Source: Pleomorphomonas sp. NRK KF1 (lineage in GTDB: Bacteria; Pseudomonadota; Alphaproteobacteria; Rhizobiales; Pleomorphomonadaceae). Taken from it: a DNA stretch of 64,000 bases. Where the stretch lies: the NCBI RefSeq assembly GCF_023721755.1, contig NZ_JAMDLH010000001.1:62001-126000 (forward strand), written 5' to 3'. A program made the translations under genes and the position numbers. Positions 20,462 through 29,794 of the stretch are shown here, one piece after another; within the stretch, counting starts at the first letter, position 1, and each line of letters begins with the position of its first letter. The notes under the pieces are model-generated. The model was not told the origin of the DNA. It was given only the letters and a program-made list of their open reading frames with translations, and did no database searches.

Positions 20462-20486
20462 CGGCCGACACCTCGGGTGTCGGCCG
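20462..20486 (+). terminator. Hairpin between pepA and holC
   Basis: Perfect 11-bp stem CGGCCGACACC / GGTGTCGGCCG with a 3-base loop, followed by TTCTCGTT. It probably attenuates read-through from pepA into holC. Confidence 0.7.
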
Positions 20487-20508
20487 TTCTCGTTGGGCGA
20501 AATGATCG

Positions 20509-20961
20509 ATGACTGAGGCCCTTTTCTACCATCTCGACGGCCAGCCGCTTGAGCGGGTTCTGCCGGTCCTGCTGCAGAAGTCGGTCGAGCGCGGCTGGCG
20601 CGTGGTGGTGGAAGCCGGAACGCCGGAGCGACTGGCCGCGCTCGACAGTCACCTCTGGACCTTCGACGATGCGGCCTTCCTGCCGCACGGCGCCGCCGCC
20701 GATGGCCATGCGGCTTTGCAGCCGATCTACCTTGCCGCCGGTCCGGAGACACCCAACGGCGCCACCGTTCGCTTCCTGGTCGATCGCGCACCGCTACCCG
20801 ACGATGCCGAGCGTTACGAGCGTCTTGTGCTGATCTTCGACGGTACCGATGAAACCGCGCGCGCCGAAGCCCGCGCCGCATGGAAGACGCTCAAGGACCG
20901 CGGCCTGGACGTCACCTACTGGCAGCAGGATGGCGAGGCTCGATGGGTGCGCAAGGCATGA
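20509..20961 (+). CDS. holC: DNA polymerase III subunit chi
   Basis: Chi subunit of the clamp loader, which links the replisome to single-strand binding protein. The 150-residue protein begins MTEALFYHLDGQPLERVLP, with the VLPVLLQKSVERGWRVVVEA helix-strand and the central LWTFDDAAFLPHG motif characteristic of the family, then FLVDRAPLPDDAERYERLVLIFDG. It lies downstream of pepA on the same strand after a hairpin, a conserved pairing. An 85-base gap separates it from gltX. Confidence 0.94.
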   Translation: MTEALFYHLDGQPLERVLPVLLQKSVERGWRVVVEAGTPERLAALDSHLWTFDDAAFLPHGAAADGHAALQPIYLAAGPETPNGATVRFLVDRAPLPDDAERYERLVLIFDGTDETARAEARAAWKTLKDRGLDVTYWQQDGEARWVRKA

Positions 20962-21046
20962 AAAAGGCAACAATCGCCCGTTCCATCTGTTCACGTCCCG
21001 AAAAGACCTCTGACATTCGCCGCTGCTCTCAGCTAGAACCACGATC

Positions 21047-22423
21047 ATGAACACCGTCGTCCGTTTTGCGCCGTCTCCGACCGGCAACATCCACATCGGC
21101 AACGCCCGACCGGCGCTGTTCAACTGGTTGTTCGCGCTGAAGACCGGTGGCCGGTTCATCCTGCGTTTCGATGATACCGACCGTATCAGGTCGACCGAGG
21201 AGTACGCGGCCAACATCGCCGCCGATCTCTCCTGGCTCGGTATCCGGCCGCACGCGTCCTTCCGCCAGTCGGACCGGCTCGACCGTTACGAGGCCGCCAA
21301 GGCCGATCTGGTCGCCAAGGGCTTGCTCTATCCCTGCTATGAGACGGCCGAGGAGCTCGAGTACGCCCGCAAACGCCGGCTGGCTCGCCACTTGCCGCCG
21401 ATCTACGATCGAGCCGCTCTAAAGCTGACCGACGCCGATCGCGCCCGACTGGAGGCCGAGGGACGGCTGCCGCACTGGCGCTTCCTGCTGCCCAACTTCG
21501 ATGGCGATCCGCTGTCGCCGAGCCGCCACGTCGTGCATTGGCAGGATCTCTGCCGTGGTGAGGAGACCGTCGATCTCGCCTCTCTCTCCGACCCCGTGCT
21601 GATCCGGGCCGACGGAACCTATCTCTATACCCTGACGTCGGTGGTCGATGACATCGACACGTCCGTCACCCACATCATTCGCGGTGGCGATCACATCACC
21701 AACACCGGCGTTCAAATGGCCCTCTTCGAGGCCTTGGGCGGCACCGTTCCTATTTTCGCCCATCACAACCTGCTGACCGACGCGACCGGCGAGGGCTTTT
21801 CCAAGCGGACGGGGTCGCTCTCATTGCGCACCTTGCGCGCCGAGGGCTACGAGCCGCAGGCGGTGGCCTCGCTTGCGGTCAACGTCGGCACGTCGCATGC
21901 CGTTGAAAAGGTGGGCTCCCTCGACGAGCTCGCCGCCGACTTCGATCTTGCCTCGGTGTCTCGATCGTCCGCCCGCTTCGATCCGAGCGAACTCAAGACG
22001 CTGAACGCCCGCATCGTCCACGGCCTGGACTTTGCCACCGTCAGGAAGCGCCTGACCGATCTCGGCATTCCCGCCCATCCGGCGTTCTGGCAGGCGGTCA
22101 AGGGCAACTGCACCCGCCTCTCCGACGCCGCGGAGTGGTGGAAGCTGATCACCGGCCCGGTGATGCCCGTGGTTGAGGACGCCGACCGCGATTTCCTGGA
22201 GGCCGCGCGCGACGTTCTCCCGCCGGAGCCGTGGACAGACGACAGCTTCCGTGAATGGACGACCGCCTTGAAGGCCAGGACCGGCCGCAAGGGGCGCGAC
22301 CTGTTCCTTCCTCTGCGCAAGGCGCTGACCGGTCTGGATCATGGGCCCGAACTGGCTCCGCTTCTGCCGTTGATTGGTGCGAGAGCGGTGAGGGAGCGCC
22401 TGTCCTCCGCAATCGGAGGCTGA
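21047..22423 (+). CDS. gltX: Glutamate--tRNA ligase
   Basis: Class I aminoacyl-tRNA synthetase charging tRNA with glutamate, and in genomes without GlnRS often also tRNA-Gln for later amidation. 458 residues. HIGN (16-19) is the first signature, followed by [13 protein letters not shown]. The second signature is SKRTGS (252-257) in place of KMSKS. DDTD (42-45) is the usual ATP-site acid group. Alphaproteobacteria commonly carry two gltX genes, and this form with [10 protein letters not shown] belongs to one of those groups; which tRNA it prefers cannot be told. The SGNH hydrolase gene starts seven bases after its stop. Confidence 0.93.
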   Translation: MNTVVRFAPSPTGNIHIGNARPALFNWLFALKTGGRFILRFDDTDRIRSTEEYAANIAADLSWLGIRPHASFRQSDRLDRYEAAKADLVAKGLLYPCYETAEELEYARKRRLARHLPPIYDRAALKLTDADRARLEAEGRLPHWRFLLPNFDGDPLSPSRHVVHWQDLCRGEETVDLASLSDPVLIRADGTYLYTLTSVVDDIDTSVTHIIRGGDHITNTGVQMALFEALGGTVPIFAHHNLLTDATGEGFSKRTGSLSLRTLRAEGYEPQAVASLAVNVGTSHAVEKVGSLDELAADFDLASVSRSSARFDPSELKTLNARIVHGLDFATVRKRLTDLGIPAHPAFWQAVKGNCTRLSDAAEWWKLITGPVMPVVEDADRDFLEAARDVLPPEPWTDDSFREWTTALKARTGRKGRDLFLPLRKALTGLDHGPELAPLLPLIGARAVRERLSSAIGG

Positions 22424-22430
22424 ACGTCAC

Positions 22431-23222
22431 ATGCGCGATACCGGCGGATCGATGAGGCGATGGGTTGGCCTGTCCGCTATCCTCTGCCTTCTGACGATAG
22501 CCGAAGCTTTTGCGGGCGAGCCGAAGTGCGATCCGCTCGCCATCGACCTGACCGTGACGCCGCAGCGGACAATGATCTATGCGAGCCTCAAGGAAACCTT
22601 GAAGGTAGAGACGGCTCGTCCCGAACGGGCCGACGTCGTGCTGATTGGCGACTCGCTGTTCGCGGGCTGGCGCACGGATCTGCCGACCGCTTTCTCCTCA
22701 ACCGCGATCTACGACTTCGCGGTGGGCGGCGACCGGGTGCCGAACGTGCTCTGGCGGTTTGAGAAGACCGACCTTTCTCCGCTCCGCCCCTCGGCGGTCG
22801 CGCTGCTGATCGGCACCAACGATCTCGCCGCCGGTACGCCCGCTTGCGCCGTTGCGACCGGCATCGAGACGGTCGTCGAACGGCTCCGGGCCATCTGGCC
22901 GCAGACGCCTGTCCTGGTGCTGACCATTCCGCCGCGTGGCGCCGATTTCCACGCCCTCGACGATCGGCGCCTGGAAGTGAACGGGGCCATTGCAGCGCTC
23001 GCCGACCGCTTGCCCAACGTGCACGCCGTCGTGATCGACGACGACGCCTTCACCTGTGGGCAATTTGGAAAGCCGCGACAGGCCGGAGCTGCTGCGCCCC
23101 GGCTCGCCTGCGGCAACTATGCCGACGACAATCTCCATTTCTCGACAGCCGGATATGTCGCGCTGGGAAACACGCTTCGAGCCGCTGCCAAAGCTGCCCT
23201 CGGCAAGGATGTCTTTCGCTGA
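22431..23222 (+). CDS. Exported SGNH/GDSL-family hydrolase
   Basis: Secreted or periplasmic esterase-like enzyme, 263 residues. A signal peptide (WVGLSAILCLLTIAEAFAG) occupies about 10-30. The SGNH blocks are all present: Ser in VVLIGDSLFAGW, Gly in FAVGGDRV, Asn in LLIGTNDLAAG and the Asp-x-x-His pair in DDNLHFS. The natural substrate (acyl ester, acetylated sugar or peptidoglycan) is not shown. The ATG at 22431 has GGAGG 11 bases ahead, inside the gltX end; a second ATG at 22452 would also keep the signal peptide. It is probably co-transcribed with gltX but functionally separate. Confidence 0.85.
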   Translation: MRDTGGSMRRWVGLSAILCLLTIAEAFAGEPKCDPLAIDLTVTPQRTMIYASLKETLKVETARPERADVVLIGDSLFAGWRTDLPTAFSSTAIYDFAVGGDRVPNVLWRFEKTDLSPLRPSAVALLIGTNDLAAGTPACAVATGIETVVERLRAIWPQTPVLVLTIPPRGADFHALDDRRLEVNGAIAALADRLPNVHAVVIDDDAFTCGQFGKPRQAGAAAPRLACGNYADDNLHFSTAGYVALGNTLRAAAKAALGKDVFR

Positions 23223-23304
23223 AGGGCCTTGGCCGGTCGCAACGGGCGCTTATATGTCGGCATGACGGTTGGAGCCGAAACGGGCCGCCGATAGCCGGGA
23301 TGCC

Positions 23305-23835
23305 ATGAAAATGCGTGATGTCGTGAAGTCGTTCTTGGGTCTTGTCGCCCTGGGTCTTGCCGCCGTCGTTCCTTCGGTCGCATCGGCGGCGTCCGACGAC
23401 CCCGACCTGATCTTCAAGCGGTCGACGGTCTGGCATTTCCTGACGCCCGACCACAAGCTCGCCGTCTACGCCATCGACGATCCCCTGGTGGAGGGCGTCG
23501 CCTGCCATTTCACGCTGCCCGAGAAGGGCGGCGTCGAGGGCATGTTCGGCCTTGCCGAGGAAACCTCCGACATCTCCCTTGCTTGCCGGCAGGTCGGCCC
23601 GATCAGCTTCAAGGAGAAGTTCGAGCAGGGCGACGACATGTACAAGCAGCGCCGTTCGCTGTTCTTCAAGAAGATGCAGATCGTTCGAGGCTGCGACGCC
23701 AAGCGCAACGTGCTGGTCTATATCGTCTATTCGGACAAGCTGATCGAGGGCAGCCCCAAGAACTCGACCTCCAGCGTGCCGATCATGCCGTGGGGCGATT
23801 CCCCGGCGTTGAAATGCGGCGACTGGCTGAAATAG
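23305..23835 (+). CDS. creA: CreA family periplasmic protein
   Basis: Small exported protein of unknown role, about 176 residues after choosing the ATG at 23305. The signal peptide VVKSFLGLVALGLAAVVPSV ends at about ASAAS. The body carries the family segments WHFLTPDHKLAVYAIDDPLV, GVACHFTLPEKGG, SLACRQVGPI and LFFKKMQIVRGCD. Three or four cysteines suggest disulfides in the periplasm. In enterobacteria creA sits near the creBCD sensor genes, which are absent here, so no pathway can be assigned. It follows the hydrolase gene after 82 bases. Confidence 0.85.
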   Translation: MKMRDVVKSFLGLVALGLAAVVPSVASAASDDPDLIFKRSTVWHFLTPDHKLAVYAIDDPLVEGVACHFTLPEKGGVEGMFGLAEETSDISLACRQVGPISFKEKFEQGDDMYKQRRSLFFKKMQIVRGCDAKRNVLVYIVYSDKLIEGSPKNSTSSVPIMPWGDSPALKCGDWLK

Positions 23836-23887
23836 GCCGGATTCACCTCAGCGGTCCGTTGCCATCGCCGATTTTTCGCGCCTTCCC

Positions 23888-23917
23888 TTGACGGCGAACC
23901 GCGTTTCACGGCATATC
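23888..23917 (+). promoter_or_regulatory. Candidate sigma-70 promoter for cysS
   Basis: TTGACG (23888-23893), then 17 or 18 bases, then GCATAT/CATATC (23911-23917). It is the only good hexamer pair in the 262-base gap between creA and cysS and would give a leader of about 175 bases. Confidence 0.45.
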
Positions 23918-24097
23918 GACGGCCATGTTCCGGGACGCGCGCATCACCATCACTGCTTGCATTATTTGTGGCTGAGCTTCACGCCGGCCGCGGACGTCCC
24001 CGTCACGATCTTTCCGAAGACCAGAACGGATGATGGCTTCCCCCGGCCGGCCCGGCGGTGACCTGTTTTGCGTTCCATGTCGAGGGGAGACGGGCTT

Positions 24098-25462
24098 TTG
24101 GCACTCAGGCTCTACAACACGCTGACGCGTGGCAAGGACGATTTCGTTCCGATCGATGCTGGCAATGTGCGCATGTATGTCTGCGGCCCGACGGTCTACG
24201 ACTTCGCCCACATCGGCAATGCCCGGCCGGTGATAGTCTTCGACGTCCTGTTCCGCCTGTTGCGCCACCTCTACGGCGAGGCGCACGTCACCTACGTGCG
24301 CAACATCACCGACGTCGACGACAAGATCAACGCCCGCGCCGCCCGTGACTATCCGGACATGGCGCCGGTGGCGGCGATCCGCGATCTGACCGAGAAGACC
24401 TACGCCCAGTTCGAACAGGACGTGACCGACCTCGGCTGCCTCAAGCCGACGGTGACGCCGCGCGCCACCGAGCACATCGCCGAGATGATCGCCATCATCG
24501 AACGGCTGATCGCCGGTGGTTTCGCCTATGTCGCCGAGGGGCATGCGTTGTTCCATGTGCCGGCCATGGCCGACTACGGCAAGCTGGCGCGCCGCTCGCT
24601 CGACGACATGATGGCCGGCGCCCGCGTCGAAGTGGCGCCCTACAAGCGCGACCCGATGGACTTCGTCCTGTGGAAGCCGTCGTCGGACGACGAGCCCGGC
24701 TGGGACAGCCCGTGGGGCAGGGGGCGGCCCGGCTGGCACATCGAATGCTCGGCCATGAGCTGGAAACATCTCGGCGAAACCTTCGACATCCATGGGGGGG
24801 GCGTCGATCTGGTCTTCCCGCACCACGAGAACGAGGTTGCCCAGTCGCGTTGCGCCTTCCACAAGGACGTCATGGCCAACGTCTTCATGCACAACGGCTT
24901 CCTGCAGGTCGAGGGCGAGAAGATGTCGAAGTCGCTCGGCAACTTCTTCACCATCCGCGAGTTGTTGGACGACTGGCCGGGCGAGGTCTTGCGCTTCAAC
25001 ATGTTGAAGACGCACTATCGCCAGCCGATCGACTTCACGATCAAGGGTCTGGAAGACGGCTGGAAGACGCTCGACGAGTGGTACGCGATCGCCGCCGACG
25101 CGCCGCCGGGCCAGCCTTCCGAAGGCCTGATCGAAGCTTTGTCCGACGATCTCAATACGGCCAAGGCGATTGCCGAGCTGCACGCCGTCAAGGGTGACGC
25201 CGCGACGCTCTCGGCCTCCCTGCGGCTTCTCGGCTTCCTCGGCGAGAGCGCGGCGGACTGGGCTGCGCGCCGCCCGGCCGCCGACATTGACGAAGCCAAG
25301 GTGAAGGCGCTGATCGCCGCCCGCCTTGAGGCGCGCAAGGCGAAGAACTTCGCCGAGAGCGACCGCATTCGCGACGAGCTCGCCGCCATGGGTGTGGTGC
25401 TGAAGGACAGCAAGAACAAGGACACCGGCGAGATCGAAACCAGTTGGGACGTCAAGAGGTAG
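24098..25462 (+). CDS. cysS: Cysteine--tRNA ligase
   Basis: Class I synthetase that charges tRNA-Cys. About 454 residues with HIGN (38-41), KMSKS (275-279) and the zinc-binding set Cys29 ([10 protein letters not shown]), Cys217 (IECSAMS), His242 and Glu246 (PHHENE). The start is uncertain. The ATG at 24077 lacks a ribosome site, whereas AGGGGAGA at 24083-24090 sits seven bases before a TTG at 24098, giving the start (M)[13 protein letters not shown] favour the TTG. The GFA gene follows after 27 bases, then the iminopeptidase, so the three may share a transcript. Confidence 0.94.
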   Translation: MALRLYNTLTRGKDDFVPIDAGNVRMYVCGPTVYDFAHIGNARPVIVFDVLFRLLRHLYGEAHVTYVRNITDVDDKINARAARDYPDMAPVAAIRDLTEKTYAQFEQDVTDLGCLKPTVTPRATEHIAEMIAIIERLIAGGFAYVAEGHALFHVPAMADYGKLARRSLDDMMAGARVEVAPYKRDPMDFVLWKPSSDDEPGWDSPWGRGRPGWHIECSAMSWKHLGETFDIHGGGVDLVFPHHENEVAQSRCAFHKDVMANVFMHNGFLQVEGEKMSKSLGNFFTIRELLDDWPGEVLRFNMLKTHYRQPIDFTIKGLEDGWKTLDEWYAIAADAPPGQPSEGLIEALSDDLNTAKAIAELHAVKGDAATLSASLRLLGFLGESAADWAARRPAADIDEAKVKALIAARLEARKAKNFAESDRIRDELAAMGVVLKDSKNKDTGEIETSWDVKR

Positions 25463-25489
25463 GCTTCCAACGCATCGGGAGGAAACGCC

Positions 25490-25969
25490 ATGACCATACT
25501 GACCGGCGGTTGCCAGTGCGGCGCCATCCGCTTCTCCTGCGATGCCGGCAAGGTCACGTCGGTATCGATCTGCCATTGCCGCATGTGCCAGAAAGCCGTC
25601 GGCAACTACTTCGCACCCTTCGTTGCCTTCGAGGTGGGGGGTGTCAGTTGGACGCGTGGCGAACGCAAGCTCTATCGCTCGTCCAACCACGTCTCGCGCG
25701 CCTTCTGCGCCGACTGCGGCACGCCGCTGACCTACGAGGCCGACGGCTATGAGCCGTCGATCGCCGGCGGCGCCTTCGACGATCCCTCGGCTCTGCCGCC
25801 GACCGTCCAATATGGCGTCGAGGCCGAGCTTCCCTTCACCGGAGGCCTCGCTTCTTTGAAGCGGGTTCGTACCGACGAAGGTTTCGAAGGCGCCGAGTTT
25901 GTCGCCGACGTCGTTTCCAACCAGCATCCCGACCACGACACTGTTGCCTGGCCGCTGCCGAAAGCCTGA
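25490..25969 (+). CDS. GFA-family zinc protein
   Basis: Glutathione-dependent formaldehyde-activating enzyme (GFA/CENP-V) family protein, 159 residues. The zinc ligands are clear: Cys8 and Cys10 (GGCQCGAIRF), Cys28, Cys30 and Cys33 (CHCRMCQ), Cys73 and Cys76 (FCADCGTPL). Most members have no proven activity, and a role in formaldehyde-glutathione adduct formation should not be assumed. GGGAGGA precedes the ATG. Its stop abuts the ATG of the iminopeptidase gene, so the two are translationally coupled. Confidence 0.9.
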   Translation: MTILTGGCQCGAIRFSCDAGKVTSVSICHCRMCQKAVGNYFAPFVAFEVGGVSWTRGERKLYRSSNHVSRAFCADCGTPLTYEADGYEPSIAGGAFDDPSALPPTVQYGVEAELPFTGGLASLKRVRTDEGFEGAEFVADVVSNQHPDHDTVAWPLPKA

Positions 25970-26923
<954 letters not shown>

Positions 26924-26948
26924 GGAACTGATAGATCGAGGATTGAAT

Positions 26949-27088
26949 ACCCCTCTCTCCAACTCTCCCCCACAAGGGGGGAGAGAGCGCCGATTGGTTC
27001 AGTACAGAACCTATCCGGCCAACAGGCAGTCTCCATTCGGCTCGACGAGCCCTCTCCCCCCTTGTGGGGGAGAGTTGGAGAGAGGGGT
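26949..27088. repeat. Nested palindromic repeat element
   Basis: A perfect 37-base inverted repeat, left arm 26949-26985 and right arm 27052-27088, around a 66-base centre. Each arm is itself a hairpin, CTCTCCCCC-ACAAG-GGGGAGAG-like (26963-26985 and 27052-27074). The structure looks like a non-coding mobile palindrome of the REP/MITE kind found in rhizobial genomes. It sits in the 232-base gap between pip and cimA, 67 bases before the cimA start. RNA from it would fold into a very stable cruciform-like structure. There is no transposase and I could not see a target-site duplication. Confidence 0.85.
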
Positions 27089-27155
27089 GAATAGGGTAAA
27101 ACATCCAAGCGGCGGGCTCCCTTCGCTCGCCGCACTTCAAAACGAGTGCGCGACC

Positions 27156-28760
27156 ATGACGGACAAGGCCCGCCTTTATCTTTACGATACGACGCTGCGC
27201 GACGGAGCCCAGACCTCGGGCATCGACTTCTCGGTCGAGGAGAAGATCATCGTCGCGCGCCTTATCGAGGAACTGGGCCTGTCCTACATTGAGGGCGGCT
27301 ATCCCGGCGCCAACCCGACCGATGACGCCTTTTTCGCCGAGAAGCGGGTGACGAAGGCGCGTTTTGCCGCCTTCGGCATGACCAAGCGCCCTGGGGTGTC
27401 GCTTTCCAATGACCCTGGCGTGGCCGCGCTTCTGGCCGCACCGGTCGATGCGGTGACCTTCGTCGCCAAGTCCTGGGACTATCACGTCGATGTCGCCCTG
27501 AAGACGACGCCGGAGGACAACCTCGACTGCATCCGCCAGTCCGTCGAGGCCGCCGTGAAGGCGGGCCGCGAGGCGATCGTCGACTGCGAGCATTTCTTCG
27601 ACGGCTACAAGGCCAACCCCGACTATGCGCTTGCCTGCGCCAAAACGGCCTTCGAGGCGGGTGCTCGCTGGATCGTGCTCTGCGACACCAACGGCGGTTC
27701 CATGCCCTACGAGGTGGCAGAGATCGTCACAGCCGTCACGAAGGTGGTTCCGGGCGATCGCCTGGGCATCCATGCCCACGACGACACCGGGCAGGCCGTG
27801 GCCAACTCGCTCGCCGCCATTCGCGCCGGCGTGCGCCAGGTGCAGGGAACGCTGAACGGTATCGGCGAACGTTGCGGCAATGCCAACCTCACCACCATCC
27901 TGCCGACGCTGGTCCTGAAGGACGAGTTTGCAAGCCGCTTCGACACGGGTGTCTCCGTCGAACAGCTGAAGACATTGACGCAGGTGTCGCGGGCCTTCGA
28001 CGAGATCATCAACCGGGCGCCCAACCGGCATGCGCCCTATGTCGGCCTGTCGGCCTTTGCCACCAAGGCCGGCATTCACGCGTCGGCGATCCTGAAAGAC
28101 CCGCGCACCTACGAGCACGTCAGTCCCGATAGCGTCGGCAATCGTCGCCGCCTGCTCGTCTCCGATCAGGCCGGCCGCTCGAACCTGTTCGCCGAGCTCG
28201 ATCGGCTCGGCATCGTCTATTCCAAGGAAGATCGCCGACTCACCGGCTTGCTGTCGGAGCTCAAGGAGCGCGAGGCGCGCGGCTATTCCTACGAGGCAGC
28301 GGACGCCTCCTTCGAGTTGCTGGCGTTGCGTCATCTCGGTGGCGTGCCGCACTTCTACGACGTCATCTCCTACCGGACCATGGTGGAAAGCCGCATCAAC
28401 GCCATGGGCGAGCGCGTCGTCGTCACCGAGGCGGTGGTGAAGGTGAAGGTGGACGACGAGATCCTGATGTCTGTCGCCGAGGGCAACGGCCCGGTCAACG
28501 CCCTCGATCAGGCGCTACGCAAGGACATCGGCAAGTACCAGGCCGAAATCGCCGCCCTCGAGCTGGTCGACTACAAGGTGCGCATCCTGAACGGCGGCAC
28601 CGGCGCCGTCACGCGCGTGCTCATCGAAAGCCTGGATCGGGCGACCGGGCGGCGCTGGTCGACGGTCGGCGTATCGGCGAACATCGTCGAAGCCTCGTTC
28701 GAGGCGCTCGACGACTCGATCAGCTACAAGCTTCTGAAGAACGGCCACGCCGGGGCCTGA
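27156..28760 (+). CDS. cimA: Citramalate synthase
   Basis: Condenses pyruvate and acetyl-CoA to citramalate, an entry to isoleucine (through 2-oxobutyrate) that bypasses threonine. 534 residues, the long form of the family. The DRE-TIM metallolyase barrel has DTTLRDGAQ (11-19), the metal-binding His206 and His208 (GIHAHDD) and GERCGNANL. A C-terminal LeuA-type dimerisation domain with likely isoleucine feedback (GGTGAVTRVLIESLD) is at about 400-525. Homology to 2-isopropylmalate and homocitrate synthases means the substrate call rests on overall form. The frame is open back through the palindromic repeat, but the ATG at 27156 gives the natural start. Confidence 0.92.
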   Translation: MTDKARLYLYDTTLRDGAQTSGIDFSVEEKIIVARLIEELGLSYIEGGYPGANPTDDAFFAEKRVTKARFAAFGMTKRPGVSLSNDPGVAALLAAPVDAVTFVAKSWDYHVDVALKTTPEDNLDCIRQSVEAAVKAGREAIVDCEHFFDGYKANPDYALACAKTAFEAGARWIVLCDTNGGSMPYEVAEIVTAVTKVVPGDRLGIHAHDDTGQAVANSLAAIRAGVRQVQGTLNGIGERCGNANLTTILPTLVLKDEFASRFDTGVSVEQLKTLTQVSRAFDEIINRAPNRHAPYVGLSAFATKAGIHASAILKDPRTYEHVSPDSVGNRRRLLVSDQAGRSNLFAELDRLGIVYSKEDRRLTGLLSELKEREARGYSYEAADASFELLALRHLGGVPHFYDVISYRTMVESRINAMGERVVVTEAVVKVKVDDEILMSVAEGNGPVNALDQALRKDIGKYQAEIAALELVDYKVRILNGGTGAVTRVLIESLDRATGRRWSTVGVSANIVEASFEALDDSISYKLLKNGHAGA

Positions 28761-28765
28761 GCCGA

Positions 28766-29365
28766 TTACATCTTGGCGATGGTCTCGGCGTCTCCGGCGA
28801 TCTCGCCATTGCTGCCGGCCGCCGCGAGCACGGTGGGCAGAATGTCGGCGGCGCTCCGTGCCACATGATACCGCACGTCGAAGCCTTCGCGGATGAAGGA
28901 TTCCCGGTTCATGTGGCCGATCACCTCGACCAGCGGCTGCCAGAAGCCTTCGATGTCGGCCAGCACGATCGGCTTCTTGTGTTGCCCGAGCTGCGCCCAG
29001 GTGAGCTGTTCGACCACCTCTTCAAGTGTGCCGATGCCGCCGGGCAGCGTCACGAAGGCGTCGGCCGCCTCGAACATCATGCGCTTGCGGGTGTGCATGT
29101 CGGGAACCACATGCAACTCGTCGACGCCGTCGAGCATCCGTTCGCGGCTGACCAGAAACTCCGGAATGATGCCGGTCACCTTGCCGCCGTGAGCCATCAC
29201 CGCGCGAGCGGTCGCGCCCATCAGTCCGACATTGCCGCCGCCGTAGACAAGGCGGATGCCGTGCGCGGCCATGTCGGCGCCCAGGCGCTCGGCAGCGGCC
29301 ACATAGGCAGGATTGCGGCCGTTTGCCGAGCCACAGAACACGCAGATACTGTTGATTTCGATCAT
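28766..29365 (-). CDS. LOG-family protein (cytokinin riboside 5'-monophosphate phosphoribohydrolase type)
   Basis: Nucleotide-processing enzyme of the LONELY GUY family, which hydrolyses nucleoside 5'-monophosphates (AMP, or cytokinin nucleotides in plant-associated bacteria). About 199 residues. Signatures: ICVFCGSANGRNP, the nucleotide-binding VYGGGNVGLMG (40-50), the catalytic Arg/Lys region MHTRKRMM and PGGIGTLEE (108-116). The actual substrate cannot be read. The ATG at 29365 gives the family start MIEINSICVFCGS; the open frame upstream is not conserved-looking. It converges on cimA with a four-base gap. Confidence 0.93.
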   Translation of the reverse strand: MIEINSICVFCGSANGRNPAYVAAAERLGADMAAHGIRLVYGGGNVGLMGATARAVMAHGGKVTGIIPEFLVSRERMLDGVDELHVVPDMHTRKRMMFEAADAFVTLPGGIGTLEEVVEQLTWAQLGQHKKPIVLADIEGFWQPLVEVIGHMNRESFIREGFDVRYHVARSAADILPTVLAAAGSNGEIAGDAETIAKM

Positions 29366-29794
29366 GTCTTGCTTGTCGCACCGAGGCATCGCAGCCGTCA
29401 AGCGTCTGGTCTCGTCCAGGGAACGGCTGCACCCGCGGAAAGCCAATCCCGGTCGCCGGGTCACCGGTGCGCGCCCAAAAGTGCGGCTTTCTTGCATCGG
29501 TTCTCATGGAATCTGATGTACTCTATGGGCCTCGCAAACCTGTAAACTGCCGCACTTGTGAGCCTAACCATATGAGTATAAAGCATGAAAAAATCCACCG
29601 CGCCATGATTTGGTGCTGCTGAGGCACAAGAGTCGCCTTGAAGGTAACTCAATTCATTGTGTTCGATTGGTCGCGACTCGGTGGATCATCCGTCGTGACT
29701 TTCGGTGGAGGACGGATCGACCGGCGGGTGCCATTCGGTGGTTGGTCGATGCGGTTGGTTTTGTCGGCGTAGCCGATGGGGGCGTGGACGGGTG
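29366..29794. other. Intergenic region between LOG gene and LysM gene
   Basis: About 430 bases shared by two divergent genes. The section from about 29505 to 29680 is AT-rich relative to its surroundings and presumably contains both promoters. A TTGAAG at 29638-29643 is -35-like, but no good -10 follows. No gene, RNA or repeat could be supported. Confidence 0.5.

Noticed and set aside
16487-20881. One 1464-codon open frame on the minus strand
   Set aside because: Only 16487-17581 is LptG. The rest is antisense to pepA and out of frame with lptF, an artefact of high GC.
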